Of a DNA stretch of 64,000 nt, positions 26,100 to 34,055 are shown one piece after another (the first letter of the stretch is position 1; each line of letters starts with the position of its first letter). A program made the position numbers and the translations under genes. Origin of the DNA: Nonomuraea zeae (GTDB lineage Bacteria > Actinomycetota > Actinomycetes > Streptosporangiales > Streptosporangiaceae); assembly GCF_005889725.1 (NCBI RefSeq), contig NZ_VCKX01000024.1:1-64000 (forward strand). Direction: 5' to 3'. The notes below the pieces were generated by a model. It was not told where the DNA came from and ran no database searches. It saw nothing but the letters and a program-made list of their open reading frames with translations.

Positions 26100-26876
26100 T
26101 CAGCCCTTCTTCTTCGACAACGTTGCGTACACGATGATGTTGTCCGTGTAACTGTGCGCCGTCTTGTTGAAGACCCCGCCACACGTGACGAGCCTGAGCT
26201 GGGAGTTCGTCGTGTTCCCGTACACCCGGGAGGTCGGGAAGGACTTCTTGCTGGCCTGCTCGATCCCGCTCACCGTGAACCGGGTGACCTTCCCGTCCGA
26301 CCGGTAGACGTAGATCTGGTCGCCCTTGGCCAGCTCGCGCAGCCGGTCGAAGACGGCGGGCCCCTTGCGGGTGCTCACGTGCCCGTTGATGACCGCCGGG
26401 CCGACCTCACCGGGGACCGGCGAGAAGCGGTACCAGCCCGTCTGCTTCGGCTTGCTCAGCGGCGGGGTGCCCAGGTTGCCCTTGATGTCCACCGTGACCG
26501 CGCCGATCGGGGCGTTCACCTTGATCTTGGGGATCTTGATCCGGGTCGGCCGCGCCTTGGCCTTCTTGGTCTTGGCCGTCGGGATCGCCGGCACGACCGG
26601 CGCGGCGGCCAGCGGCGGGGGCGCGTCGAGACGGGCCGGGGTGAGCGGCACGTTCTTGCCGCCGGGGCCCACGGTCGGCGGGAGGACGAACGCGCCCGCG
26701 TTCTGCACCTCGACCTTCGTCGGCTGGTCCTGCGCCGCCGCCAGCGAGCCGGAGCCGTCGTCCACCGGCGGCGCCAGCGAGAGCAGGCTCACCATGACGA
26801 TGCCGACGCCGGCCAGCGAGCCCGCGATCATGAGTCCGGGCAGCGCCCGCTGCATGGTCGGCTTCTGCTCGGTCAT
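26100..26876 (-). CDS. Class F sortase (first copy)
   Basis: A 258-aa sortase. N-terminal membrane helix (about residues 13-34), a Pro/Ala-rich and then Lys-rich spacer, and a catalytic domain from about residue 112 (RIKIPKIKVNAPIG). His166 is in VINGHVST and Cys232 in LRLVTCGGVF. SYTDN at 242-246 again has Thr where an Arg is expected. Its start overlaps the stop of the substrate gene at 26876 (ATGA-type), indicating translational coupling. Clearly paralogous to the sortase at 23929-24684. Confidence 0.9.
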   Translation of the reverse strand: MTEQKPTMQRALPGLMIAGSLAGVGIVMVSLLSLAPPVDDGSGSLAAAQDQPTKVEVQNAGAFVLPPTVGPGGKNVPLTPARLDAPPPLAAAPVVPAIPTAKTKKAKARPTRIKIPKIKVNAPIGAVTVDIKGNLGTPPLSKPKQTGWYRFSPVPGEVGPAVINGHVSTRKGPAVFDRLRELAKGDQIYVYRSDGKVTRFTVSGIEQASKKSFPTSRVYGNTTNSQLRLVTCGGVFNKTAHSYTDNIIVYATLSKKKG

Positions 26877-28306
26877 CAGTTCGCTCCTCCCACGTGCTCG
26901 GCCCTGCGCCTGCGCATCAGCAGCCCGCCACCCGCGCTGCCCATCACGAGCGCGGCCCCACTGGCCATGAGCCCGTACGGCTGCCCGCCGTCATCCGGCG
27001 CCTCACCGCTGTCCACACCGCCCTTGGGCGTCTTGGGCACCTGCGCCTTGTAGTACTTCGTCGCGGTCGGCCCGGTGGACTTGGGCGTGGACGTGGTCGT
27101 GCTGGTGCCGGAGGCCACGGGAACCACGATCACGTGCCCCAGGGAGTCGGTCGTGGTGCCGGCGTGCGGAGGCGTGGTGTTGGTGGTCGGGTCGTCGGTC
27201 GGGTCCGGATCGTCGGTCGGGTCGTCCGTCGTGGTGTTGGTGGGGCTCGGCGAGGTCGTGTCGGTGGGGCCGGTCTTCTCCCGGACCGTCACCTGGACCG
27301 ACACCGGGCTTCCGACCAGCTTGCACTTCGCACTGTGATAGCCGGTCGGGGTCTGGGACGTGGTGGTCGTCACCCGGAACGCGTCAACCCATGCAAGGCG
27401 GGTGGATGCGTTCTGGACCTTGATGGTGTGCTTGCCGTAGGTCAGCTCGGGCGAAGTCCACAGCGTGTGGCCACCGTCGAGGTCGTCGTTGACGGGATCG
27501 TCGTCGGCGTCACGCGAGGGATCCACCGTGGCCCGCTTGATGCCGTCGATGTAGATGTCGACCGGCCCGGCGTCCTTGTCGTGCGGGCCGATGTACTCCA
27601 CGCCGGTGCCGACGAAGGTCAGCTGGGCCGACGCACCGAGCTGACTGGTCTCGTGCAGGTCGTTGTGCACGTGGTTCTCGGAACCCGGGAGATCGTCCCG
27701 TGGCGTCCAGGCGCCGTCGTAGACGATCTTCATGTCGCTCGGGTTGTCGGCGTCGTCACCGTCGTTGACGGGCACGCTGCCGTCTGGCGGGGTGAAGTCG
27801 AGATCGATGTCCTTCGGCGTGATCGTGATGATGCCCGCCTTGTTGGTCAGGCCGGGGTCGTTCATCATCTCGGGCAGCGCGAGCGGGTCGTCGGGGCGAA
27901 GCGGGCCCTCCGGGTCGGAGACGCCCTGCGGCTGAAGGATGCCCACCCAGCTGCTGCGGTGCTCGACATTGCCGGTGGCATGCACCTGGCCGCCCTCACC
28001 GAAGTAGCCGGGCGACTGCAGCCGGCTGCCATCGCCGGTGTAGCCCATCTTCCAGATGAGGTTCAGCGGGTCGCCGACCACGAGATCGGTGGTGAAAGTG
28101 AGATTGGTGGTCAGCCGGACCGGGCCGTGCCGGACGATGCTGCTCTCCCCGACCGGCGTACACAGGTAATCGATCACAAGATCCGCCGGCGCGGCCGATG
28201 CGGGGATGCTCGGCATCACCACCAAGCCAAGTGTCGCCACAGACCCCACTGATGCGGCGATCAACGCCTTGCGCCACCGACTCACGGAGACTCCGATCAC
28301 CCACAA
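26876..28306 (-). CDS. Secreted surface protein with sugar-binding-like module, sortase substrate
   Basis: A 476-aa protein: signal peptide (cleavage near IPASAA, residue 38), an N-terminal beta domain, then a jelly-roll-like module (about residues 225-305; VEYIGPHDKDAGPVDIYIDG and GKHTIKVQNAS) resembling glycoside-hydrolase accessory domains. A long Thr/Asp/Pro stalk follows, then TPKGGVDSG (426-434), a hydrophobic helix and MRRRR. The C-terminus matches the sorting signal of the protein at 24692-25966. Translationally coupled to sortase 1. Confidence 0.85.
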   Translation of the reverse strand: MWVIGVSVSRWRKALIAASVGSVATLGLVVMPSIPASAAPADLVIDYLCTPVGESSIVRHGPVRLTTNLTFTTDLVVGDPLNLIWKMGYTGDGSRLQSPGYFGEGGQVHATGNVEHRSSWVGILQPQGVSDPEGPLRPDDPLALPEMMNDPGLTNKAGIITITPKDIDLDFTPPDGSVPVNDGDDADNPSDMKIVYDGAWTPRDDLPGSENHVHNDLHETSQLGASAQLTFVGTGVEYIGPHDKDAGPVDIYIDGIKRATVDPSRDADDDPVNDDLDGGHTLWTSPELTYGKHTIKVQNASTRLAWVDAFRVTTTTSQTPTGYHSAKCKLVGSPVSVQVTVREKTGPTDTTSPSPTNTTTDDPTDDPDPTDDPTTNTTPPHAGTTTDSLGHVIVVPVASGTSTTTSTPKSTGPTATKYYKAQVPKTPKGGVDSGEAPDDGGQPYGLMASGAALVMGSAGGGLLMRRRRAEHVGGAN

Positions 28307-28437
28307 ATAGACCGAGGGTAGATCTTAGAGTCGAAAACACCCGCAACACATGCCGAACGCGGCAACTTCCGGCACTTGTGATGAACCCGTGTCCGCAGTC
28401 GCCTGCCGTACGGGGAAACCGGGTATACCTCCAGGTA

Positions 28438-28454
28438 ACAGAATCGTATTCTGT
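28438..28454. promoter_or_regulatory. Palindromic operator upstream of acyl-CoA dehydrogenase
   Basis: ACAGAAT-CGT-ATTCTGT is a perfect 17-bp (7-3-7) palindrome 30 bases before the ATG at 28485 and just after a GTATAC that could be a -10. The same arms with one base change occur at the thiolase promoter (23232-23248), pointing to a common regulator, probably TetR-type. Confidence 0.7.
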
Positions 28455-28484
28455 CGTGCACGAGACCCTGCTTGGAGGCGACTT

Positions 28485-29630
28485 ATGCAGCGAGACCTCT
28501 TCGACGAGGAGCACCTGCTCTTCCGGGAGACCGTGCGCGAGTTCATGGCCCGCGAGGTGGTGCCGCACCACGAGCAGTGGGAGCAGGACGGCATCGTCCC
28601 GCGCGAGGTCTGGAAGAAGGCCGGGGAGCTGGGCATGTTCGGCTTCTCGGTGCCCGAGGAGTACGGCGGCGCGGGGATCAAGGACTTCCGCTACAACGCC
28701 GTGATCGTCGAGGAGATCATCAAGTACGCCGCATCAGGACTCGGCTTCTCGCTGCACAACGACGTCATGGCCCCGTACGTCGTCGATCTGACCAACGACG
28801 AGCAGAAGCAGCGCTGGCTGCCCGGCTTCGTCACCGGTGAGCTGATCACGGCCATCGCGATGAGCGAGCCGGGGGCCGGCAGCGACCTGCAGGGCATCAG
28901 GACCACGGCGCTCCGCGAGGGCGATCATTACCTGGTCAACGGGCAGAAGACGTTCATCACCAACGGGATCAACGCCGACCTCGTCGTCGTCGTGGCCAAG
29001 ACCGACCCCGAGGCGGGCGCCAGGGGGACGACGCTGCTCGCCGTGGAGCGCGGCATGGAGGGGTTCAGCCGCGGGCGCAACCTGGCGAAGATCGGCATGA
29101 AGGCCCAGGACACGGCCGAGCTGTTCTTCGAGAACGTACGCGTGCCCGCCGCCAACCGCCTCGGCCCGAACGACGGCGAGGGCTTCGTCCAGCTCATGAA
29201 CAACCTGCCCCAGGAACGCCTGTCGATCGCCGTGGCCGCGGTGGCCGCGGCGGAGGCCGTGCTGGAGCAGACCATCGAGTACTGCAAGACCCGCCAGGCC
29301 TTCGGACGCAACATCGGTTCGTTCCAGAACACCCGGTTCGTCCTCGCGGAGCTGGCGACCGAGACCGAGATCGCCCGCCACTACGTCGACAAGTGCATCG
29401 TCGCGCTCAACGCGGGCCGGCTCACGGTGGTGGACGCGGCCAAGGCCAAGTGGTGGACCACCGAGCTGCAGACCAAGGTCATCGACCGCTGCCTCCAGCT
29501 CCACGGCGGATACGGCTACATGATGGAATATCCGGTCGCCAAGGCCTGGATCGACAGCCGGGTCCAGACGATCTACGGCGGCACGACCGAGATCATGAAG
29601 GAGATCATCGGGCGGTCGTTCGGCTTCTGA
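28485..29630 (+). CDS. Acyl-CoA dehydrogenase
   Basis: A 381-aa FAD-dependent acyl-CoA dehydrogenase of normal length. Motifs: VPEEYGGAGIKDF, AMSEPGAGSDLQGIRTTA, KTFITNGINADLVVVVAKT, RQAFGRNIGSFQ, CLQLHGGYGYMMEY and the C-terminal QTIYGGTTEIMKEIIGRS. The IYGGT form (not IYEGT) is common in bacterial short/medium-chain and isovaleryl-type enzymes whose catalytic Glu lies elsewhere. ATG at 28485 has GGAGGCG before it. Confidence 0.95.
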   Translation: MQRDLFDEEHLLFRETVREFMAREVVPHHEQWEQDGIVPREVWKKAGELGMFGFSVPEEYGGAGIKDFRYNAVIVEEIIKYAASGLGFSLHNDVMAPYVVDLTNDEQKQRWLPGFVTGELITAIAMSEPGAGSDLQGIRTTALREGDHYLVNGQKTFITNGINADLVVVVAKTDPEAGARGTTLLAVERGMEGFSRGRNLAKIGMKAQDTAELFFENVRVPAANRLGPNDGEGFVQLMNNLPQERLSIAVAAVAAAEAVLEQTIEYCKTRQAFGRNIGSFQNTRFVLAELATETEIARHYVDKCIVALNAGRLTVVDAAKAKWWTTELQTKVIDRCLQLHGGYGYMMEYPVAKAWIDSRVQTIYGGTTEIMKEIIGRSFGF

Positions 29631-29674
29631 GCCATCCCGCGCGGCAGGCCAGGGAAAGTCGCATACTGGACAGC

Positions 29675-29836
29675 ATGGACGGCGGCCTGATCCTCCTGAT
29701 TTTCCTGGCGTTACTGTTCGCCTGGGGCCTCAACCGGGTGCGCAGGGCGATCCGCCTGGGTCCCGTCGGCTACTTCGGCGTGATGCTGGTGTTCGTCATC
29801 GTCATGCTGCTCATCTGGGGTCAGACTTTCCGCTGA
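29675..29836 (+). CDS. Small two-helix membrane protein, 53 aa
   Basis: MDGGLILLIFLALLFAWGLN forms a first helix, then a basic loop (RVRRAIRLGP) and a second helix ending LLIWGQTFR. CATACT seven bases before the ATG looks like a -10 for a leaderless transcript. It follows the dehydrogenase gene by 44 bases. Function unknown. Confidence 0.7.
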   Translation: MDGGLILLIFLALLFAWGLNRVRRAIRLGPVGYFGVMLVFVIVMLLIWGQTFR

Positions 29837-29869
29837 CCTCGACCGAGCCGCCCGCGACCAGGTCGGCGC

Positions 29870-30292
29870 TCAGCCGGCCTCGACGAATCGGGTGAGGAGC
29901 CGGGCGAACTCCGCCCGCTCCGACGCCGACCACCCCTCCATCGCCGCCGCGAACGCGGCCTGCCTGACCCGGTGGGCCTGCGCCAGGGCCGCCTCGCCCG
30001 CCCCGGTGAGCACCAGCCACGCCTTGCGCCCGTCCGACTGATCGGCCTCCCGCCTGACCAGGCCCGCCGCCACGGCGGCCGCAACCAGCCGGCTCGCCCT
30101 CGGCTGGTCGACGCCGAGCGCTTCGGCGACCGTGGACACGCCGACCGGCTCGCTCGCCCCCTCGATCACGTCCAGCACGTCGAACTCGGGGCCGGCCGCC
30201 CCCTGCGACTTCGCGAGCACGCGTCTGCGCTGCCGGCGCCTGATGGTGATCATGGCGCGCTCGATCGCCGAAATTTCGTTGTCTTCATACAT
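29870..30292 (-). CDS. MarR-family transcriptional regulator
   Basis: A winged-helix regulator of about 140 aa. PVGVSTVAEALGVDQPRASR is the recognition helix-turn-helix and GLVRREADQSDGRKAWLVLT the wing. Start uncertain: ATG at 30292 fits a TACAAT -10 nine bases upstream, giving a near-leaderless start. A longer in-frame ATG at 30310 would add Asn/Tyr-rich residues. Divergent from another MarR-like gene with overlapping promoters. Confidence 0.88.
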   Translation of the reverse strand: MYEDNEISAIERAMITIRRRQRRRVLAKSQGAAGPEFDVLDVIEGASEPVGVSTVAEALGVDQPRASRLVAAAVAAGLVRREADQSDGRKAWLVLTGAGEAALAQAHRVRQAAFAAAMEGWSASERAEFARLLTRFVEAG

Positions 30293-30306
30293 ATAGTTGT
30301 TATTGT
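30279..30306 (+). promoter_or_regulatory. Leaderless promoter for the MarR-like gene
   Basis: -35 TTGTCT (30279-30284) and -10 TATTGT (30301-30306), 16 bases apart; the ATG at 30313 is 7 bases after the -10. The opposite gene's start and promoter lie inside this stretch, so the two regulators compete for the same DNA. Confidence 0.55.
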
Positions 30307-30312
30307 ACATCT

Positions 30313-30720
30313 ATGGACAAACCCATCGGATACTGGCTCAAGCACTTGGACGACCTGCTGGAAAGCTCCATGGAGCAGGCGCTGAGCGGCACCAGCCGGC
30401 GGGAGTGGCAGCTGCTCAACGCCGCCGCGCTCGGTGACACCGGCCCCCTGCCATTCGAGGGGGTCGAGGAGGCCACGGCCGGGCTCACCGCCAAGGGGTG
30501 GCTGGCGGACGGGCGGCTCACCGACTCCGGCCGCGCCGCGCATGCGCGGATCGCCGAGCAGGTCGGCGGCTTCAGGCGGCAGGCGACCGAGGGGGTCAGC
30601 CCGGAGGAGTACCAGGCGACCGTCGGCGTGCTCCGCCGCATGGCCGCCAACCTCGATCACTGGCCCGGGTCCCCCGACGGGACGGGGGAAGCCCAGGTGG
30701 CGAAGGTCGTCCTGCCGTAG
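30313..30720 (+). CDS. MarR-like winged-helix protein
   Basis: A 135-aa protein, MDKPIGYWLKHLDDLLESSM then REWQLLNAAALGD, with a weakly conserved winged helix (FEGVEEATAGLTAKGWLADG, RLTDSGRAAHARIAEQ). It resembles the MarR subgroup starting MDKPIGYWLKHL in actinobacteria. The last 64 bases overlap the convergent binding-protein gene. It may sense a ligand or pair with the opposite MarR protein. Confidence 0.75.
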   Translation: MDKPIGYWLKHLDDLLESSMEQALSGTSRREWQLLNAAALGDTGPLPFEGVEEATAGLTAKGWLADGRLTDSGRAAHARIAEQVGGFRRQATEGVSPEEYQATVGVLRRMAANLDHWPGSPDGTGEAQVAKVVLP

Positions 30721-32117
30721 GGGGTGAGCTCCAGGACGGGGATCGACTGCCTGCTCGGGTTGCCGTCCCGGTCGATCGAGATGTCCCCGCTGGCCCCCTG
30801 GACGGAGATGGTGCCGCTGCGCAGCATGGCCGCCACCTCGGGGGGTCCCAGGCTCTCCAGGCGCTCCTTGGCGTACCTGTCGATGGCCTTGATCGCGACG
30901 TACAGGGCGTCGTGATGCATGATCGCCTGGCCGTCGTCGAGGGTCTCCTCCGGGAACAGCCGGACATATCCGCGGTCGTCCCCGTTGCCGAACCTGCTCT
31001 TGATGGCGGCCAGCACGGCGCTGCTTCCGTCGGAGATGTTCGCGGAATGGGCCAGCGCGGTGTAGTAGAGCCGGATCTTGCCGCTGCTGTCGTTCCAGAT
31101 CGGGTTCGCGACCGGATGGCTGTTCTCGCTGGTGTCGTCGCCGGCGATCACGTTGATCCCGCGCTCCGCGCAGCGGCGCGACAGGCTGAGGCCGCGCAGC
31201 AGCGCGGGGAGGTGAAGGGCCCGGCCCGCGTAGAAGACCGTGTTGGACTCGGAATTGCAGACCGACTCCGCGATGTTGCCGATGACCGTGCCCGAGGCCT
31301 TCACCGAGGAGTCGAACGTCAGGGGCTGGGCGCGCCGCCTGGCGTCGACGACACCGGCGAGCGTCCGGTCGAAGGACGCGCTCAGCGTCCTGCTGTAGCT
31401 GTCGCCGGGGTTGGTGTCCATGACGATGACCGGCTTGAGCGCCGGGATGGCCTTGACCGCGAAGCGTACGGACGCCTCGGCCTGGTCGCTGTTGAGCGGC
31501 GCGACCCGTACGAGCGCATCGTGTTTCTGCAGCTCGTCGGAGGTCAGCACGGCGGCCACCATCGCGAACTTGTCCGTGCTCAGCCGCTCTATGACCTGCT
31601 TGGTGGCGTCGATGCTGGCGCCGAGGCCGACGGCGGCGACGAGCCGCTCGCTCTCCACCTGGGACAGCACGTCCTCGACGGTCTCCTCCCACGCCCCCGG
31701 GCTGATGTCTCCGACCAGCAACCTGATGTACGGCGACGCCGAGTCCTCCTTGTTGCGCCACACCTGCGCCAGGTACGAGCCCTGCAGAGCGTGCCGGACG
31801 GTGTCCAGGCCCATCCCCGTGGTGCTCGCGTCGCCGGACATCGGCAGGAGCACCAGGACCGTCTTGTACTCGTCCGGATGCCGGGTCACCACGGCCTCGT
31901 TCTCGGCGCGGATGCGGCCCATGATGTCCGAGAGGCTTTCGTCGAAGGCGTCGGCCGAGTCGGTGAGGCTGGGCTGCCTGTTGAGGAGCGCGAAGACCGC
32001 GCCCGCGACGACCACCACGACGACGAGCGCGATCAGGCCGGCCCGCCTGAGGAGCTGTCGCCTGCGGTAGAAGGGCGCGGGCGGGATCTGGCGGCTAACG
32101 CCGGGGACGTTGCTCAT
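30657..32117 (-). CDS. Membrane-anchored type 1 periplasmic-binding protein
   Basis: A 486-aa protein: 25-residue cytoplasmic start with a basic run (RRRQLLRR), one transmembrane helix (about 26-45), then an extracytoplasmic domain like branched-chain amino-acid binding proteins (KTVLVLLPMSGDASTTGMG, VAAVGLGASIDATKQVIERL, VIVMDTNPGDSYSRTLSASF, NTVFYAGRALHLPALLRGLS). No lipobox and no permease genes nearby, so it is unlikely to serve transport. Its start overlaps the end of the P-loop NTPase gene by 23 bases, indicating a two-protein unit, perhaps sensor plus effector. Confidence 0.8.
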   Translation of the reverse strand: MSNVPGVSRQIPPAPFYRRRQLLRRAGLIALVVVVVVAGAVFALLNRQPSLTDSADAFDESLSDIMGRIRAENEAVVTRHPDEYKTVLVLLPMSGDASTTGMGLDTVRHALQGSYLAQVWRNKEDSASPYIRLLVGDISPGAWEETVEDVLSQVESERLVAAVGLGASIDATKQVIERLSTDKFAMVAAVLTSDELQKHDALVRVAPLNSDQAEASVRFAVKAIPALKPVIVMDTNPGDSYSRTLSASFDRTLAGVVDARRRAQPLTFDSSVKASGTVIGNIAESVCNSESNTVFYAGRALHLPALLRGLSLSRRCAERGINVIAGDDTSENSHPVANPIWNDSSGKIRLYYTALAHSANISDGSSAVLAAIKSRFGNGDDRGYVRLFPEETLDDGQAIMHHDALYVAIKAIDRYAKERLESLGPPEVAAMLRSGTISVQGASGDISIDRDGNPSRQSIPVLELTPYGRTTFATWASPVPSGDPGQ

Positions 32118-33972
32118 ACCTCTCGGCCTCTCGTGTGAAGATCGCCCGGCCGGTCTTGGTGAACCCGGCGAGATGCCGGAACTCGCGCGCGATGTCGTCC
32201 GTACGCCGCCCGGAGGGATCGAGCAGGGGGTCGAGCCAGAACCAGCGGGCCACCACCAGCTCCCTGATCACCGCGGTCCGTTCTCGCCGCTCCGTCTGCG
32301 CCGGGTCCACCGCCAGCGAGTCGTACAGAACGTCCCCGTCCACGTCGAGAGGCAGGCGGTTGGGAGCGGAGGACACCTGCTCGTAGAGGTGGATCCACTC
32401 CTGGAGCCGACTGCCGCGACGGCCCTGGGTGTCGAGCGGGCCGATCCGCTCGCTCAGGAACGCCACCACCGCCGCCAGCTCCGGGTCGTCGCCCGCCGTC
32501 ACCCGGGCGAGCTTGTGGTACATCACCGCGCCGTCGTGACCGCCGTAGAAACGCTCCAACGCCTCGTGCACCTGGTCCCAGTGCGCCTCCCTCGCGGCCA
32601 GGCGGTGCAGGAGCAGCCGCCGGAGCCAGGGGTGGAGCACGGTGACCTCCGCGCCGCCCGGCGCCGCCCATTCGCCGCTGCGGTTCGCCTCCTCGCTCTG
32701 CGTGGTGAGCCACAGCTGGTCGGCCAGCTCCTGGCGGAGATGCGAGGCGCTGCCCGTCCCCTCGAAGGAGGTGTTCTCGGCGTCGTCCACGTTCCTGACC
32801 GCCGACCACGCCACCAGGCGCTCGCGCTGGGGCAGGTGGTCGGGCAGCAGGCGGTGCAGGGTTTTGTCGCTGTGCAGGATGCCCCGGAACGTGTGGTCGT
32901 CTCCGGCGCTCCTGAGCAGCTCGGTCAGCTCGCGGGTCGCGCGCTGGTAGCCCCTGGTCAGGTCGTGGACGGCGCTCGCGTACGGCGCCCGCGCCCGGCC
33001 GTCCGGCAGCGGCGGCAGCAGCACCGGGTACCACCAGCCCTGCTCCCCCTGCCCGCGCCGCGCCATCCAGTCGTCGTAGGAGGACTCGGCGAGCAGCGGC
33101 GGCCGGACGGGGCCCGGTGTGCCCGGCCGGGTCCAGCCGGTCACGCCCTTCGGCCAGGTCTTCGAGGCGGCCACGAGGACCAGCGGATCAGCGGGCGCGG
33201 AGTCCTGCGCGCGCCGGGCCCGCGCGGCGACCAGGGCCTGCAGGAAGTCGGTGACCACCGGCGTCTCGGCGTCGTCCAGCGTCAGAAGCAGGTTGCGGGG
33301 GTAGCGTCGCCTCATCCAGGCCTGGGCGAGATCCTCCAGAAAGGCTTCGAGGAGTATCCCCTGCGCGAACGCCGGCCGGTCTCCGCCGCGTAAATGCTGG
33401 TCTCGCGCGAGGTCGAGAATATTGCCGCCGACGCGTCCGGCGAGCCACGACCTGGCTGTTCCGTGGACGTGGCCGACGGCGTCGAAGCGCCGCCCGAACA
33501 ACTCGGCGAGACCGATCGCGACTTTCAGGTAAATGCCTATGTCCGGCAGCAGCCCGGCTAAATCTTCCCACGGTTTCAGGTCTTCGCGAGTTATCCGGGG
33601 CTTACGGCGTAGTTGCTCTTCGAGCTGCGCCGCCAGCCTCGTGTCCTCGAGTTCGGCATTCAGGCCGAGGACGACGAGGGTGAAAACGGTGCGGGGCATC
33701 TTGACGCCGTTGAGCTTCTCCAGGTGATAGGCGAGCCGCTGGACGACGTCCGCGACGGCCAGGTGGGGCTCCGAGTGGAGCGCCAGGCTGACCACCGGGG
33801 AGTGTGGCTTGCCGATGCTGCCGGCGATCTGGGCCAGGGTGGCGGATTTTCCGGTTCCCGGCAGTCCGAGCAGGAGAATGACCGGCAGCTCGTACGCCCC
33901 CGGGGGATGGTTTTTGTGGAGACATTCCTGCAGCAGCGCATACCAGGAGTCGTCCGCTAAGAACTCCGCCAT
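32095..33972 (-). CDS. STAND-like P-loop NTPase
   Basis: A 625-aa cytoplasmic ATPase. Walker A GLPGTGKS at residues 36-43 after a short N-terminal segment; Walker B-like NLLLTLDDAE at about 227-236; a KTWPKGVTGW sensor-like segment near residue 280. The C-terminal 300 residues are mostly helical (RLLLHRLAAREAHWDQVHEA) without clear TPR or WD repeats. The layout suggests a STAND/AAA signalling ATPase. It overlaps the membrane-anchored binding-protein gene downstream. Exact family and effector are not identified. Confidence 0.8.
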   Translation of the reverse strand: MAEFLADDSWYALLQECLHKNHPPGAYELPVILLLGLPGTGKSATLAQIAGSIGKPHSPVVSLALHSEPHLAVADVVQRLAYHLEKLNGVKMPRTVFTLVVLGLNAELEDTRLAAQLEEQLRRKPRITREDLKPWEDLAGLLPDIGIYLKVAIGLAELFGRRFDAVGHVHGTARSWLAGRVGGNILDLARDQHLRGGDRPAFAQGILLEAFLEDLAQAWMRRRYPRNLLLTLDDAETPVVTDFLQALVAARARRAQDSAPADPLVLVAASKTWPKGVTGWTRPGTPGPVRPPLLAESSYDDWMARRGQGEQGWWYPVLLPPLPDGRARAPYASAVHDLTRGYQRATRELTELLRSAGDDHTFRGILHSDKTLHRLLPDHLPQRERLVAWSAVRNVDDAENTSFEGTGSASHLRQELADQLWLTTQSEEANRSGEWAAPGGAEVTVLHPWLRRLLLHRLAAREAHWDQVHEALERFYGGHDGAVMYHKLARVTAGDDPELAAVVAFLSERIGPLDTQGRRGSRLQEWIHLYEQVSSAPNRLPLDVDGDVLYDSLAVDPAQTERRERTAVIRELVVARWFWLDPLLDPSGRRTDDIAREFRHLAGFTKTGRAIFTREAERYEQRPRR

Positions 33973-34055
33973 TCGGGCCCCATCGGAATATGCAGCACCC
34001 TCCCACGCGAGCGCTTGAATGGGGAATCTACCTCATCGCATTGGCGAAGGCGCAG

